Assembly (NCBI RefSeq): GCF_037893015.1
Contig: NC_133666.1
Location: 618,932,974 to 618,996,973 of the forward strand
From: Macrotis lagotis
Taxonomy: Eukaryota > Chordata > Mammalia > Peramelemorphia > Peramelidae
Length of the DNA stretch: 64,000 nucleotides
Reading direction: 5' to 3'
The position numbers and the translations under genes were made by a program. Of this stretch, positions 45,386 to 58,861 are shown piece after piece. The number at the start of each line of letters is the position of its first letter. The first letter of the stretch is position 1. The notes under the pieces were generated by a model, which saw only the letters and a list, made by a program, of their open reading frames with translations, was not told where the DNA came from and did not search any database.

Positions 45386-47916
45386 CAGAGGAGAAAGGTT
45401 TAAGGCAAAAGTTCTTAACTTTTTTTATGTCATAGACACTTTAGGCAGCCTAACAAAGCTTTTGAATCCCTAGTTATACTAATGTTTTTAAATGAATAAA
45501 ATAAAATAAAATATCTAAAATTGCAAAGGAAACCAAATATAATTTAATATGAAAATGCAATTTTTTTTTGCTAATACAATTTCATCAACCCTTTGAAATC
45601 TATCCATAGATGACAAGTTAAAAACCTTTGCAAAAGATAGTACTTTAGGGTCAAATAAAGTTTTTTTTTTAAAAGGCGGTACAAGCCCTGAATATGTTTG
45701 TAGAGAGAGCTGGGAAGGAGCCAGGTGATGAGGAGAAAATGATAATAGAATTAAGTAAGCAAGGGAAAGCTGTAGAAAGAGAAAAGAAAGGAACTGAATA
45801 GTCTTGGCAAGGAAAAGAAACCTGTGAAGTCAGAGACTGGGACAAATCCCTGAGGAGCTGAGATCCCGGGATCCCAAGTACACTAAATTTAGTCTGAGGC
45901 TCATAAGACAAACAGAAATTTCTGGATCACTATTCTGTTGGGGAACAGCTGGGGTATCCCAGAACTAGGGAAAATCAAAAATGTCTTCTGCTTAACCTGA
46001 GTCTTATAACAATAGATTTTAATATAGGGGAGGTTTCATCTTGGATTCTATTTTAGGGGGCCCTAGTTCTTAAATATCTCAGGATCTCTAGGCCAACAGA
46101 CCTGATTCATGCAGTAGAGCCTTCTCAGGTCTTATTTCCCAGGAGATACAATCAGGGGATTCTGGTTTCCCCCCAGACACAAGTCTGGAGGAAGAGGCCA
46201 AGGCTAAACCCACCATCTTCTTCCTGTTTGGGGGAAAGGGCTGATTTGAGTAAAGTCCAAACCCTCTACTAGAAGAGGTAACAGGGTTGGAGAAGGGACA
46301 GGGCATGGGGTAGTCTTGGGAAACAGCTCTCTAAAGTCCTAAGGTCAAGGTCAGATTGACTCTGCCTGTCTTCTTTCAGAATAGTCTGTGCTAGGGAAAC
46401 CCACCAACCTGGTTAGTCAGCTTTTTTAGATCCCTTGGCACACCTAAGAAGAGGAAGCAGAGGGAGTGGGGAAAAGAAGTCAGCTCTTGGATTCTGGCTC
46501 ACTTTTTAATGCTCCAGAGGGGTTGTGCAGGCTACAGGCACCCAGCTGGTTCTTTCCCAAGCTTTTTCCTAAAGTCCTCTCACACCAGATCCCTCTGCTC
46601 CCAGCTTTGCGCCCTGGAGCAACTTACCTTGGCAAACTGCTCTATCACACCACCAGTTTGTGCCTATGGGGTAGGGCTGATATATCTTCCTCCCTAAGGG
46701 CTTAAGTTTAAGTCAAAGAGAGATTCTGGGAGCTGTTTTCTAACTCAACTGAAAAGGAAACTACTTGGTTTCTCCCTCATGCTGCTTTTTCTTACCCCAT
46801 TTTCAGCAAAGATGAAAATCCAAAGTAAATGAGAGAACTATTGTTTTCAGCCTTCCGTCCAAGCTTGCCCTGTCTGACTTGCTGCTGGCCCAGGTGCCAG
46901 AGTCAGCAGATCAACACCCACATCCTCTGCTGGGCTCCCTTCCTTTCCTCTTATTTTTCTTTCCTTCCTCCCTCCCTCCTCCCCTTGAGTTTTACATTTG
47001 GTCTAGCAGTAGAAAAACAAGGAGAGAGAATCTTTCACTCATGATTTATTTCTTGAACACTTGCTGCAGATAAAGCCTTGTCCTAGGTATCTTTCTTCCA
47101 GGAAATAAAGATGAGAAAATCTTTGCAAACACTATGGATAAAAGCACATGTGACTGAACTGGAGCTATCCGGCCTTGTCAGCAATTAAATCAAAATTGAA
47201 TTTCTTTCTACTATTATTTCATTCTACTTCCTCCAGAGACCTTAGTCAAACTGAACTCCCTTCTGTCCTTCAAACAGAGTCTTAACAATACCAAATCACT
47301 GTTTGATGTGGAGCACTGAGCCAGGTTCTCTGGGAGATACGGACACTGATCCTCTCCTGGAACTGGGATGGGAAAGAGAGAAGTCCAGGTTGCTGTAGTG
47401 GACAGGGTGACATGAGAAGGACAAAATACAGGACCAGGTCAGCTGTGAAGCCCTGGGAAGGTCAAAGCCCAGATCAAGGTATTGAGGTGATGATATCTGA
47501 GTTGAACTTTCAACATGAGTTCCACATAGGAAAATGGAGAGAGAGGACACTGGGAGCAGAGGGAAGAAAGCATGAGGGGTCCTGTGTTTGGGGAAAGTAT
47601 AGAAAGAAACAGGAAAGAGAGTTTGTTGAAGAATGTATCACAATCATAAAATGTCAAAGTTTGAAGGGACCTGAGATCTACTGCCAACTAGGAGCCCCTT
47701 TACAATATGCCAACAAATGTTTGTCTCTGGAGCCTGGATGACCTTTTGGGTTAGCTGGTCTCAGAGCCCCTTCTAATTTTTGTGAGTTTTTCCATTTCAA
47801 AGATTTTCTTGCAATAAGAATCAGTGAGTCAATCAATAAATTAAGTGCCTACTATAGATCAAACACAGTGCTAAGTACTGGTGTTCAGGTTTGTGGATTA
47901 AAAGAGAGTCAAGGGG
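45386..47916. other. Mostly unique region upstream of gasdermin; promoter candidate zone
   Basis: The least repeated stretch near the gene's 5' side, with raised G+C at 46080-46960. The non-coding first exon and promoter would be expected upstream of 43660, possibly here, but I cannot place them. The open frames here look random. 47830-47900 is an antisense L2 end. Confidence 0.3.
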
Positions 47917-48062
47917 GGGGCAACTAGGTGGCACAGTGGATAGAGCACCGACCCTGGAGTCAGGACTACCTGAGTTCAAATCCAGCCTCAGACATAATAA
48001 TTGCCTAGCTGTGTGACCTTGGGCAAGTGACTTAACCCCATTGCCTTAAATATTTTTTTTTA
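47917..48062 (+). mobile_element. SINE
   Basis: GGGGCAACTAGGTGGCACAG to CCATTGCCTTAAA. Confidence 0.9.
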
Positions 48063-48929
48063 ATATGAGGTCAGGGGGATGTCAAGCCTCCCATAGAATT
48101 AGACCTTCCTGAGTCCAGTGGACATTTAGACCTTTGCCAGTTCAACCAAAGGAAACCCTTTTCGCTCATTCTTGTTAGGAACTGATTCTCTCCTAGACTC
48201 TCTCCCATCTTAGATTTCAGAATGTTCCAGCATTTTATAGAAACAATAGTGTCATAACTTTTAATGACACTAAAACAAGGGCCAGTTCATGATATGGGCA
48301 TCATCAGGAGGTAGCTCTTGGGGTTAGGGGGAATTAGGAAACCTAGTTTTCTTACTTGTCATCTGGAAAATTCCTAGAACATACTGTGAATGGGATTAGT
48401 TAATATCTAGAATAGAAAACAATAATCACAAAGAGTCATTAGGGCTTCATGAAGAACAGGTCATACCAGATTCACAACTTTTTTTTCAAGGAATGGCAGA
48501 GGGATACTTCACCTGGAGCAGAGTTAATGCCTACTATTATGCACACACAATTCATCTGACAAAATCTCTCCTGTGTTTTTTACAGACCAGATGGAATGAT
48601 AAATCCTTGTTTTTCATTACTCAGTCACTCCAGTCATGTTGGACTTCATGACCCCTGAGATGAACCAAAAGGAAAAATACAGATTCTATCAAAGTAGAAT
48701 TAAATAGAATTGCTTTGAAGGCCTTGGGAGTGAATGGTAGGTGGGGGATTGGAAGAATAAAGGAAGTTAAGAGATAAAACAGTGAATTCTAAGAGTGAGT
48801 AATTCAGTTCAGCAGATATGCAGAGTATGTGAAGTGGATAAAAGTGAGATAATGTTTGTTAGGGGATTGGGTATGCTTGCTATTCCCCCCAAAATACCAT
48901 ATTCCACCACCCAATTCTGTCCCTTTTCA
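48063..48929. other. Unassigned sequence
   Basis: No gene recognised. Confidence 0.35.
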
Positions 48930-49370
48930 CTGACTGTTCCCACATTCTGATTGTTGTTCCCCTCTTACTTCTGCCTCCTAGCTTTTCTAGACTCCTTCAA
49001 TACACAGCTCAAGCTCTACAATCTGTCAGAGACCTTTTCTTATTTTACCCTCTTTCACTATTCCTTTTCCTTCCCCAGTACTTTCCATCTGAGGTTACCT
49101 TCCATTTATACTGTACATAATATTCATGTTTATGGTCATTTGTATATTGCCACTTTATGATTTCCTCCAGTGAAGAACCTTTTTTTAACCTTTCTTTCAT
49201 TCTCTAACCCATCACTCCTGGAGGAGTAAATGCCAATTGTTTGATTAATTGACTGAGATAAATTTGGAAAAGTAAATAATTAGATTGTGGAGGATTTAAG
49301 ATGTCAAACTGTAGAGTTTATTTTATCCTAGAGGCAATAAGGAGCTATTTTTGACTGGGTGGTGACAGTT
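48930..49370 (+). mobile_element. L2 pieces, forward then reverse
   Basis: 48930-49250 forward L2-like (CTGCCTCCTAGC, CTCCAGTGAAGAACC). 49255-49370 reverse (ATTTTATCCTAGAGGC, AATAAGGAGC). Confidence 0.55.
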
Positions 49371-49639
49371 AAACCTATGCCAAAAGAAATTTCTTTTTGG
49401 CAATTATGTGGGAACAAGACTGGAGAAGGGAGAAACTTTTTACAGTCTCTATACCAGTTAGGAATCTGACTAGGCCAGAAGTAATAAGATCCTAGATTAA
49501 AAATATTTTATACAAATAAAACCAATTTAGCCAAGATGGAAAGGAAAGCACAAAATGGGGGAGGGATTCATACCCAATTTCCTGGGTAAATGTTTCATAT
49601 ACCATCTATGTAGAGAATTCTGTCAAATTTATTAGTTGA
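49371..49639. other. Unassigned sequence
   Basis: No feature recognised. Confidence 0.3.
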
Positions 49640-50315
49640 GTCATTTCCCAATTGGTGAATGGTGAAAGGAAATAAACAGACTTTTTGATAAAGAAATCAA
49701 ACTACCTATAGTTATTTGCAACAAATACTCATACTTTATTAGAAAACATAAATTAGAATAGCCTTGAGATATCATCTCATAACTATTAGATTGGCTAAAA
49801 TGATAATATGGGAAAATGACAAATGTTATAGAGAATGTGGAAACATTGGGGCACATTCACTGTTGGTAGAACTGTGAATTAATCCAATCTTTTTGGAGAA
49901 CAATCTGTAATTATGCCCAAAGAGTTATGCTCTTTGACAAAGCAATTGCGCTATTTAGGGGGTACCAAGGTAAAAGGAAAAAACCTTTATGTTCTAAAAT
50001 ATTTATAGTAGCTCTCTTTGTGGTGACCTAGAACTGAAAATTGAGTGATGCCCATCAATTGGAGATAGGCTAAAAAAAGTTGTGGTATATAATTGTGATA
50101 AACTAAAATTGTGCTATAAGAAAGGATGAGCAGGTGGATTTTAGAAAAACATGAAAAATCTTACATGAAATAGTGAAGAATTAAAAGAGAAGAACAAAGA
50201 GAACATTTAATACAGTAACAGCAATGTTGTTTGAAGAATAACTGTGAATAACTAAATTATTCTGAGTATTATTAATTCTCAAATTAACTTCAAAGAACCA
50301 TTGAAGGAAGATACA
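49640..50315 (+). mobile_element. L1 ORF2 end, degraded
   Basis: Frames of the ORF2 C-terminus (CCCAATTGGTGAATGG, GATATCATCTCATAAC, TGCCCATCAATTGGAG). Confidence 0.75.
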
Positions 50316-50461
50316 AAAAAAAGAGGAAAAAGAAAGCCCCTACCCTTAAGGAGCTTACAATCCAATGGAGGAGACACATGCAAACAAATATATAAAAAAA
50401 CAAATTATATACAAGTTAAATAGAAAATATTCATGAAGGGAAGGCTTTGGAATTAAGAAGG

Positions 50462-50690
50462 ATTGAGGAAGTCAGCTAGGTGGAACAGTAAATAGAGTAC
50501 CAGGCCTGAAGTCAAAAAGGATCTCAGACATTAGCAAGGTGACCCTGGGTAAATCATTTAACTCTGTTTTCCTGTTTCCTTCTCTGTAAAATGAGCTGGA
50601 GAAAGAAATGACAAACCATTCCAGGATCTTTGCCAAGAAAGCTCTCACTGGTATCACAAAGAGGCAAACATGACTGCAACAACCACAAAA
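50462..50690 (+). mobile_element. Mar1-type SINE, near full length
   Basis: GTCAGCTAGGTGGAACAG, AAATGAGCTGGAGAAAG, CTTTGCCAAGAAAGC. Confidence 0.85.
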
Positions 50691-50694
50691 AGAG

Positions 50695-51599
50695 AAAGCA
50701 TGGTCTAGCACAAGGAGTGGAGCCTAGTGGATGGAGTGAATACCAGCAGGGATTAATATGTAGGAAACCAGTCAGAGACTATCACAGCAGAGATCTGTGA
50801 CCAAGACCCCTGAGTCCTGTCTCAGTGGGTCAATGGGACTGTGGACCAGATAGGAGAACTCCAACATAGGTGCAGAAGGCAATGGGAGGCCCAGACCCCC
50901 TGTGGAGCTGGTAGAACTGGGTTGGATGGTCCCAGTTCAGGAAGCAAAACACTAGTATTCCCAATGCAGAAGGTCTAATATGGAACCATTCTTCCAACAC
51001 AAGAAGCTGGGGTAATTCCCTGTGGACCAGGAGTAGAGCTCAAAATGAGTTAGAAAACTCAGAGGAAAACTGGGACAATAGAAAGTTGCTATTGAAATAA
51101 GGAAGATTATAATATCATCTTAGACAAGAGTGAGAGAATAAATATTACATGTGAATCCCCAGAAGGGAATATGAATTGGTCTACAATGCAAAAAGTCCTC
51201 TTGGAGGAGCTCAAAAATATTTTAAAAGTCATGTTGAGGGATGACTAGGTGGTGCAGTGGATAGAGCATCGGCCTTGGAGTTAGGAGGACCTGAGTTCAA
51301 ATCCAGCCTCAGACACTTAAAAATTACCTAGCTGTGTGATCTTCAGAAAGTCACTTAGTCCCATTGCCCTGTAAAAAAAATGACTTAGAAAAATCAAAGA
51401 AAAAAATGCAAGAGAAATTGAACATCTTACAAACAGAAGCAAAATTAACTGAAGAAAACAACTCCTTTAAAAATATTATTGGGCAAAAGACAAAGAAAAC
51501 AAACATTTAAAAAAATAGAAATGGGCAACTGGAAAAAGAAAAGAACAATTTCAAAAATACAATTGGAGAAATGGACAAAGAAAACAGTTCTTTGAAAAA
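50695..51599 (+). mobile_element. L1 5' end and ORF1 remnant
   Basis: 5' UTR-like text, then an A-rich coiled-coil ORF1 remnant (GAGGAGCTCAAAAATA), split by a SINE at 51235-51385 (GACTAGGTGGTGCAGTGG). Confidence 0.6.
51235..51385 (+). mobile_element. SINE inside L1
   Basis: GTGCAGTGGATAGAGCATC to CATTGCCCTGTAAAAAAA. Confidence 0.88.
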
Positions 51600-52446
51600 A
51601 TAGAATTGGGATAGAGAGTGGAATCAAGATAGTGGTGTGAGGGCAAGAATCCCCAGAAACTAGTCCCCCCAAAACTCCAAAAGCCATCAAATTATGGCTC
51701 TAGCCAAAATTTAGTGAGGCAAAACTCACAGAAAGACTGAGTGATACAATTACCCAGTCCAAAACAACTTAGAAGATCTGCAGGAAAGATCTGTTTCACT
51801 AGGACAGGGGGCTGGAAAGAGCCACAGCACAACCAAGCTACAGCCCCACAGGGTCAGAGCAAACCAGCTCCAGGAAGAGTCTGTGGAGTACCTGGGTTCC
51901 TCAGGCTCCTTGATCCACGGAAGAGGGAGTAGTTTCCAGACCTCTTGGCTCAGGGATCTCTGGGGACTACTTGAAGGGGCAGTGGGAGAACTCTGCCACA
52001 TCAGAGTGAGCACTGACATCAGAGTAGCCCTATGGCCAGAATCTGCAGAGCCACCTAACACTTCCAGAGTGCTCAGCCGACAGATGGTAAGGGGGTAGGG
52101 AGAGTCTGCAAAGGTCTCCCTGCTATCCCTGATGCAGGATTTGGCTGTTTGCCCACACTCAGATCCAGATCTCAGTCTGGGGCCCCTAAAACCATGGAGG
52201 AGTAGGGACCCTCCTCACAGCTCCAGGGCAGAGGGGAGGGCTTGTGATCATCCACAGACCAGAGTATAGGCAAGAGAACAGTCAGAGCCTCTCATCAGAC
52301 CTTGAAGGAATTGAGGTCCCAAAGGGAGGGGGGTAGCCCAAAAACCACCACAGGCTTTGAAAGTGTGGTAAATCAGTCATAGGAAGAGGAAATAAGCAAA
52401 TAATACAAAAAAGAAGAACCTGACCATAGAAAATTACTTTGTTCCC
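51600..52446 (+). mobile_element. L1 5' UTR
   Basis: GC-richer leader before ORF1 (GAGTGGAATCAAGATAGTGG, CACAGGGTCAGAGCAAACC). Open frames here are not genes. Confidence 0.65.
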
Positions 52447-53246
52447 ATGGAGGATCAAAATACTCACTCAGAAGATGACAAAGTTGAAGTTTCTGTATCC
52501 AAAGCCTCTAAGAGAAATAGGAAATGGGTTCAGGCTATGGAAGAGCTCATAAAAGACTTTGACAAACAAGTAAGGGAGGTAGAGGAAAAATTGGGAAGAG
52601 AAATGAGAACTATGTGGGTAAATTATGAAAACCAAGGCAACAGCTTGGTGAAGGAAATACAAAACAATTTTGAAGAAAATAACATGTCAAAAGCCAGTTT
52701 AGGCCAATTGGAAAAAGCAACTCAAAAGGTAAATGAGAAGAAGAAGAATGCCTTAAAAAGCAGAATTGGCCATTGGAAAAGGAGATAAAAAAGCTCTTTG
52801 AAGAAAATAACTCCTTCCACTGAAGAACAGAATTAAATGATGCTGATGACTTTGTGAGAAATCAAGAAACAATACAACAATTCTAAAACAATGAAAAATT
52901 AGAAGAAAATGTGAAATATCTAATTGGAGAAAGAATTAACTTGGAAAACAGATCCAGTGGAGATAATTTTAAAATTATTGGCTACCTTGAAGGTCATGAC
53001 CAGGAAAAGGGCCTAGGCTTTATTTTTCAAGAAATAATTCAGCAAAATTGCCCTGAGATCCTGGAAGCAGAGGGTAAAATAGAAATTGAGAGAATCCACA
53101 AATTACCTCCTGAAAGAGATTCCCCCCAAACACCTCACAGGAATATCATAGCCAAATTTCCAAACTTCCAAGTCAGAGAAAATACTACAAGCAGCCAGAA
53201 AGAAACAATTCAACTGGTGCTACTGTCAGGTTTAAACAGGATTTAG
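52447..53246 (+). pseudogene. L1 ORF1, two recognisable halves, broken
   Basis: L1 ORF1 encodes an RNA-binding trimer that packages L1 RNA. 52447-52788 gives an N-terminal region and coiled coil (MEELIKDFDKQVREVEEKL). 52911-53246 gives the RRM and C-terminal part (ENRSSGDNFKIIGYLEG, IFQEIIQQNCPEIL, IERIHKLPPERDSPQ). The halves are in different frames, with stops between and at the end. Confidence 0.85.
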
Positions 53247-54170
53247 TAGCATCAACATTAATGGTTGGTAGGACTTGTAATATGATATTCTGGGAGGCAA
53301 AAGAGCTTGTTTTACAACCAAGAACCTACTACCCAGCAAAACTGAGCATCCTCTTTCAGAGGAAAAGATTGACTTTCAATTAAACAGAGGACTTTCAAAT
53401 ATTCATGTAGAAACAACCAGAGCTGAACAGAAAGTTTGATCTCCAAGTATAGAACTCAGGTGAAGCATAGAGAGGGAGGAAGGTAAGGACAAATTATAAG
53501 GAATTCAATGATATTAAACTGTGTATATTCCTGCATGGGAACATAATAGTTCATATGAACCTTCTCATCTATAAGAGTAGTTAGAAAGAGCATATATAGA
53601 TAAGGCACAGGAGGGAGTTGAATTGGTTATAAATGAAATACTGGGAGAAAGGGAAAGGAGAGATAGAATGGGCTAAGATATTTTACATAGAAGAGTCAAG
53701 GAAAAGCTTTTGCAACAGAGTGTAAAAGGGGAAAAGTAAAGGAGAATGAATGAGCCTTCATTCTCATCTTAAATGGCTCACTGAAGAAATAACATGCACT
53801 CTTAATAGGTATAGAGAAATCTAACTTACCCTAGAGAAAAATGAGAAGAAAGGGCTGGGATAAGGGGTAGAAGGAGGGGAGGGAGTAGTAGGTGATAGAA
53901 GAGAGGGAAGATTATGGAAAAGAGTAGTCAGATACAAAACAGTCCTGAGGAGGTACAGGGTGAAAGGAGAGAGAGAATAGAACAAATAGGAATGGATAGT
54001 AATAGAATGGAGGAAAATACAGCTAGCAATAGGAACTATGGGAAAAAGCACTGAAGCAACTTCTCTGATGGACTTATAATAAAGAAGGCAACATCCTAGA
54101 GACAGAGTCATTGAAATCTGAACACAGACTGAAATACACTTTTTTTCTCTCACTTCATTTCTCTTGAAAT
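53247..54170 (+). mobile_element. Non-ORF2 tail after ORF1 (HAL1-like 3' region)
   Basis: Purine-rich, no ORF2 frame; matches 1-380. Suggests an ORF1-only element. Confidence 0.6.
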
Positions 54171-54239
54171 TTTTCTATAATTTTGTAAGATTTTGTAATA
54201 TTGAAATAATATGAAAATAAACTAAAAAAATAGATTTGG

Positions 54240-55475
54240 GCAATTGAAAAAGAAAACAATTCCTTCAAATGTACAATTGAGCAAATGGAAAAGGCAATGC
54301 AAAAGCTAACTGAAAATAATTCCTTGAAAAATATTATTGGTTGACAAAAATTTTGGGGAAAACTGGAAAATAGTATAACAAAAATTAGCATAGATCCACA
54401 TCTCATACCCTATACCAAAGTAAGGTCAAAATCAGTACAGGATTTAAACATAAAGAATGATATAATAGATAAATTAATAAGACAAAAAATTACTCTACTG
54501 GATCTATGGGAAAGGGATATATTTATGACCAAACAAGAATTAGAGCACATTATAAACTGCAAAATGAATGATTTTGACTCTATTAAATTAAAAAGGTTTT
54601 ACAACAATAAAATCAATTCTGCCAAAATTAGAAGGAAAGAAGAAAGCTGGGAAACAATCTTCACAATCAGGAATTCTGATAAAGGTCTCATTTCTAAAAT
54701 AGATAGAGAATTGCATCCAATTTATAAGATTACAAGTCATTCCCCAATTGATATATGGTCAAAGGATATGAGCAGGCAGTTTTCAAATGAAGAAATTAAA
54801 ATTATATATAATCATATGAAAAAAATGCTCCAAATCATTAATGATTAGAGAAATGCAAATTAAAACAACAATGAGGTATCATTGCACACCTATCAGATTG
54901 GCCAAGATGAGGAAAAAAGGAAAATGATCAATATTGCAGAGGTTGTGGGAGGACTGGGACATTAATTCATTGCTCATGGAGTTGTGAACAAATTCAACCT
55001 TTCTGGAGAGCAATATGGAAATATGCCCAAAGAGAAATAAAACATTTCATACCCTTTGACTCAGCAATTCCAATTCTAGGACTATAATCAGAACAATTAC
55101 AAAAAAGGGAAAAGTCCCACATATTCCAAAATATTTATAGCAGCTCTTTTTGTAGTGGCAAAGAACTGGAAATTGAGGGGATACCCATCAATTGGGGAAT
55201 GGCTAAACAAGTTATGGTATATGAATACTATGGAATACTATTGTTCTATAAGAAACCATAAATTGTGGGACTCTAGAGAAGCATGGAATGACTTACAGGA
55301 TCTAATGTTGAGTGAAGGGAGCAGAACCAAGAGAACAATGAACACATCAACAGCAACATTGTAAGATGAACAACCCTGATGGAAACAGTTCCTCTTAGTA
55401 GTCTAGAGGGCTAGGACAACTGTATTTTGACTATATTAGCCCCATCCAGAAGAAGAAAAACAAAACAAAATGCAT

Positions 55476-55521
<46 letters not shown>

Positions 55522-55755
55522 AGATGAACACTTTATAAAAATTATTTCTTATGCATCTCTTTCCTTTAATTCTAATTCCTCATACCAAAAATTATTATTT
55601 TGTAAACATTTTTATCAAAATATGTATGTACAATGCTAATGTGACTGTTCGCCGCTGAGGGGAAGGGGGTGGGAAAGGAGGGTGGAAGGAAATTTTGTAA
55701 CTTAAAAATATATATGTATATATGGATGAGAATAAATACATATATTTTTAAAAAA
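54240..55755 (+). mobile_element. L1 ORF2 C-terminal region and 3' UTR
   Basis: 54525-54848 and 55155-55364 read the ORF2 C-terminus: KLKRFYNNK, WETIFTIRNSDKGLISKI, SKDMSRQFS, then MNTMEYYCSIRNHK and MLSEGSRTKR. Interrupted frames. The 3' UTR holds (CA)n at 55479-55515 and ends in A-rich sequence. Confidence 0.88.
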
Positions 55756-55784
55756 AGAAAAAAGAAAAATATTATAGAACAAGT

Positions 55785-56260
55785 GGAAGCTGTTTGGTTC
55801 TTGCGTGTTATTGAAGAAGACCTAATAACATTACTATATTTGAGACAAATTACAGTGTGTCCTACTGTGGCTCAACAACCTAATATGAGCTCCAAATGCT
55901 TTACCACAGGTTGGCACAAATAGTTCATGGAATACCTGGTGTGGGTACTCTAAACTTACAGATACCATGTTTCCTTTGAGCTGCTTCAATTCTGCCTTCC
56001 TCATAGAAAGCATCACTCTCACTGCTGAGGGTATGCCACGCTGGATGATTCTGTGCCAGTGTCTCCCATGCTAAACAATCAATTCTAAAGTTCTTTAATG
56101 AGACCTTCAGAGTTTCTCAGTATTGCTTCTTCTGACCCCCATGTGAGCCCTTAACCAGTGTGAGCTCTCCATAAAATAGCTTTTTGGCAAGCGTATGTCT
56201 GGCATTTTGCCAACATGTCCAGCCCATCATAGTTGCACTCTCTGTGGTAGTGTTGGAATG
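55785..56260 (+). repeat. 3' module of ORF1-only elements (copy 2)
   Basis: GACAAATTACAGTGTG, TTTACCACAGGTTGGCAC; parallels 26205-26800 and 58385-58735. Confidence 0.65.
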
Positions 56261-56349
56261 CTAGAGAGTTTTGCTCAAGAAACAACCTCAGTTTGGTATC
56301 CTCTCCTGCCAGGTGATCTTCAGAATCATCCTAAGACAATTTAAATGGA

Positions 56350-58270
56350 AGCTAATGACTCAGTGAGACATCAAGGATCAGTCAGGCAAAACCAAAAAAA
56401 AAAAATTAAAAAATAGAAGAAAATTTAAAATACTTCATTGGAAAACAACTGATGTGAAGAATAGATCCAGAAGAGATTATTTTATAATTAATGGACAACC
56501 TGAAAGTCAGGATCAAAAAAAGAGCCTGGATACCATCTTTCAAGAAATCATCAGGAGCCAAGATGTCTGCATGATTCCAGAACTGTACCCTATATAGCAT
56601 TAAATGAAGCCTCTACATAGGATTAAAACTACAGATCCCACCAAAAAAACAAAACAAAACAAAATAAAATAAAATAAAAATGGAACAAGTTTTCAACTGC
56701 AGACATCCTAGAAAGTCTTCAGTGAAGATATATCTTTTGGGGATAAAGGGGGAAATAAAGTCCAGCTAGGAGTGATACTGGGAAAGTCAGTGGGAGGCTT
56801 TTAGCCACAGTGCAGCCCAGGTCCCACCTTACTAGACAGAAGCTAGATAGCAAGTCAATAGGGAGGGTTACAACCCCAGTCAAAGTCTGAACCCTGAGAA
56901 CACTGGGGCAAAAGATACAACTAATTTGGGAACAAATCACTGCATAGGCAGAGCCAGAACATAAAGGAGGAAACAAACATCTGCATAGGCAATGCCTGGG
57001 CTGCATAGGAATATCTTGGCCAGTAATAAGCCAGGGATAAGACCCAGATCCAGCACAAAAAACTTGGATCTATATTCCCTATACTCCAGGAACAGAGCTC
57101 AACAATCAAAATGAACAAAAAAACTATAAAAACACTAACCATAAATGATAAAAAAAAAAAATGCCATCTCAGAAGAAGAAAGCAGTGCCAAATTACCTAT
57201 ATGGGAAGTCTTAAAGGAATCTAGGAATTGGATTAATTCTAAAACCTCATAGAAGAGCTTTAAAAAAGAATTTAAAAACCAAAGAAGAAATGAATAAAAA
57301 ATGGTATATAGAAATGAGAGGCATGGAGGAAAATTATGAAAAATTGACCAAAGACATCAACTCTTTTAAAAGTAAAAATAACCAACTAGAAAAAGAATGT
57401 AACTCTTCAAAAAATAAAATCAACCACCCGGAAAAGGAATGCAAATGATCTTAAACTAAAACTGAGTAATTAGAAAGGGAATGCAATTCAGCAAAGGACA
57501 AAATTAATCAACTGGAAAAGGAAACAAAAGCTAACTGAAGAAATAAAACCCTAAAAATTAGAGTTGGACAAATAGAAACATGTGAATTTATGAGGCATCA
57601 AGATTACATTAAACAAAATAAGAAGCCAGAAAAAAAATTGAAGAAAGCATAAAGAACCTTTAAGGAAAAACAAATGACCTGGAAAATAGATCCAGAAGAG
57701 ATAAAGTATGAATTATTGGTCTACCATAAATTCTAGATTTAAAAAAAAAAAGAACCTAGAAAATATCTTTCAGGAAATTATCAGGGAAAACTGTTCCAAA
57801 ATACTAGATCAAGATGACAAAATAACCCTTGAAAGAATACACAGAACACTTTCAGAAAGAGACTCCAGGATAAAAATTCCAAGGACTATCATAGTTAAAT
57901 TCCAGAATTCTCAAATAAAGGAGAAAATACGGCAATCAACCAAAGAGAAGCAATTTAAATACAAAGGAAGCACAATCAGAATTACACAGGATTTTTCATC
58001 TTCAACATTAAAGAAAGGATCAGAGGGCTGGAAATACGATTTTTCAGAGGACAAAGGACGTCTGAATTTACTACCAAGAATTTACTACCCTGCAAAATTC
58101 AACATAATCTGTCAGGGGAAGAGATGGATGTTCAATGAAATAAAGAACTATCAAAATTTCCTGATAAAACATCAGAATTGAATAGAGAATAGGATCTTTG
58201 AATACAAGACTCAAGAGATGCATAAAAAGATAAATGGAAAGGTGGGAAAAACCCCAAATTGTTAGTGAAG
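56350..58270 (+). mobile_element. Two overlapping ORF1-bearing L1/HAL1-like relics
   Basis: 56405-56600 holds an ORF1 RRM piece. 56720-57170 is 5' leader. 57170-58180 is ORF1, with the RRM and C-terminal part intact over 157 codons (IFQEIIRENCSKIL, ERIHRTLSERDSR, QIKEKIRQSTKEKQ, RIYYPAKF). 5' half broken by stops. Confidence 0.8.
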
Positions 58271-58384
58271 AATATTAAATTGTATACAACCCTACAAGGG
58301 AAGATAATACTTGTAAATACTTGAGAATTGTATTTCTCTTAGCATAGTTAAAAAGTTGAATATAATTGAAGAGATTTATTTAGA

Positions 58385-58735
58385 GGATATGGTTGGTTCT
58401 TGTCCTTCCTTATTGAAGAATGCCAAAATGACATCACTATGTTTAAGACAAATCACAGTGCAACAGACAGAGGCTGATCAGAATAATATGATCTCAGACT
58501 GTTCTACCACAGGTCAGGCACAAATAGTCTAGGTGAACATTTGAGGTATTTATTCTAAACTTATATATCTCACATTTCCTTTGAACTGCTTTACTTCTGC
58601 CTTGCTCATAGAGTTCAACAATTTGATGAGAGCACCCTATGCTGGGTGGTTCTGCACCAGTGTCTCCCATGCCTTAAAATTCTAAAATTCTTAAGAGAGA
58701 TCTTCAGAGTGTCCCAGTACATAAGCGTACTTAGA
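58385..58735 (+). repeat. 3' module of ORF1-only elements (copy 3)
   Basis: AAGACAAATCACAGTGCAAC, TTCTACCACAGGTCAGGC. Confidence 0.65.
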
Positions 58736-58736
58736 G

Positions 58737-58860
58737 GCAGCAAGGTGGTGCAGTGAATAGGGCATAGATCTTGGAGTCAGGAGGACAGGAGTTTAAATCT
58801 GGCCTTTGACACTCATTAGTTGTGTGATTTGGTTAAGTCATTTAACCCTGATTACACAAT
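58737..58860 (+). mobile_element. SINE, degraded
   Basis: GCAGCAAGGTGGTGCAGTG, GGAGTCAGGAGGACAGG. Confidence 0.8.
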
Positions 58861-58861
58861 C

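Noticed and set aside
47412..47741. 109-codon plus-strand frame upstream of gasdermin
   Set aside because: Overlaps a MIR/L2-like stretch and has no recognisable domain; likely chance.
51750..52061. 103-codon minus-strand frame in GC-richer sequence
   Set aside because: It lies antisense in the L1 5' leader.
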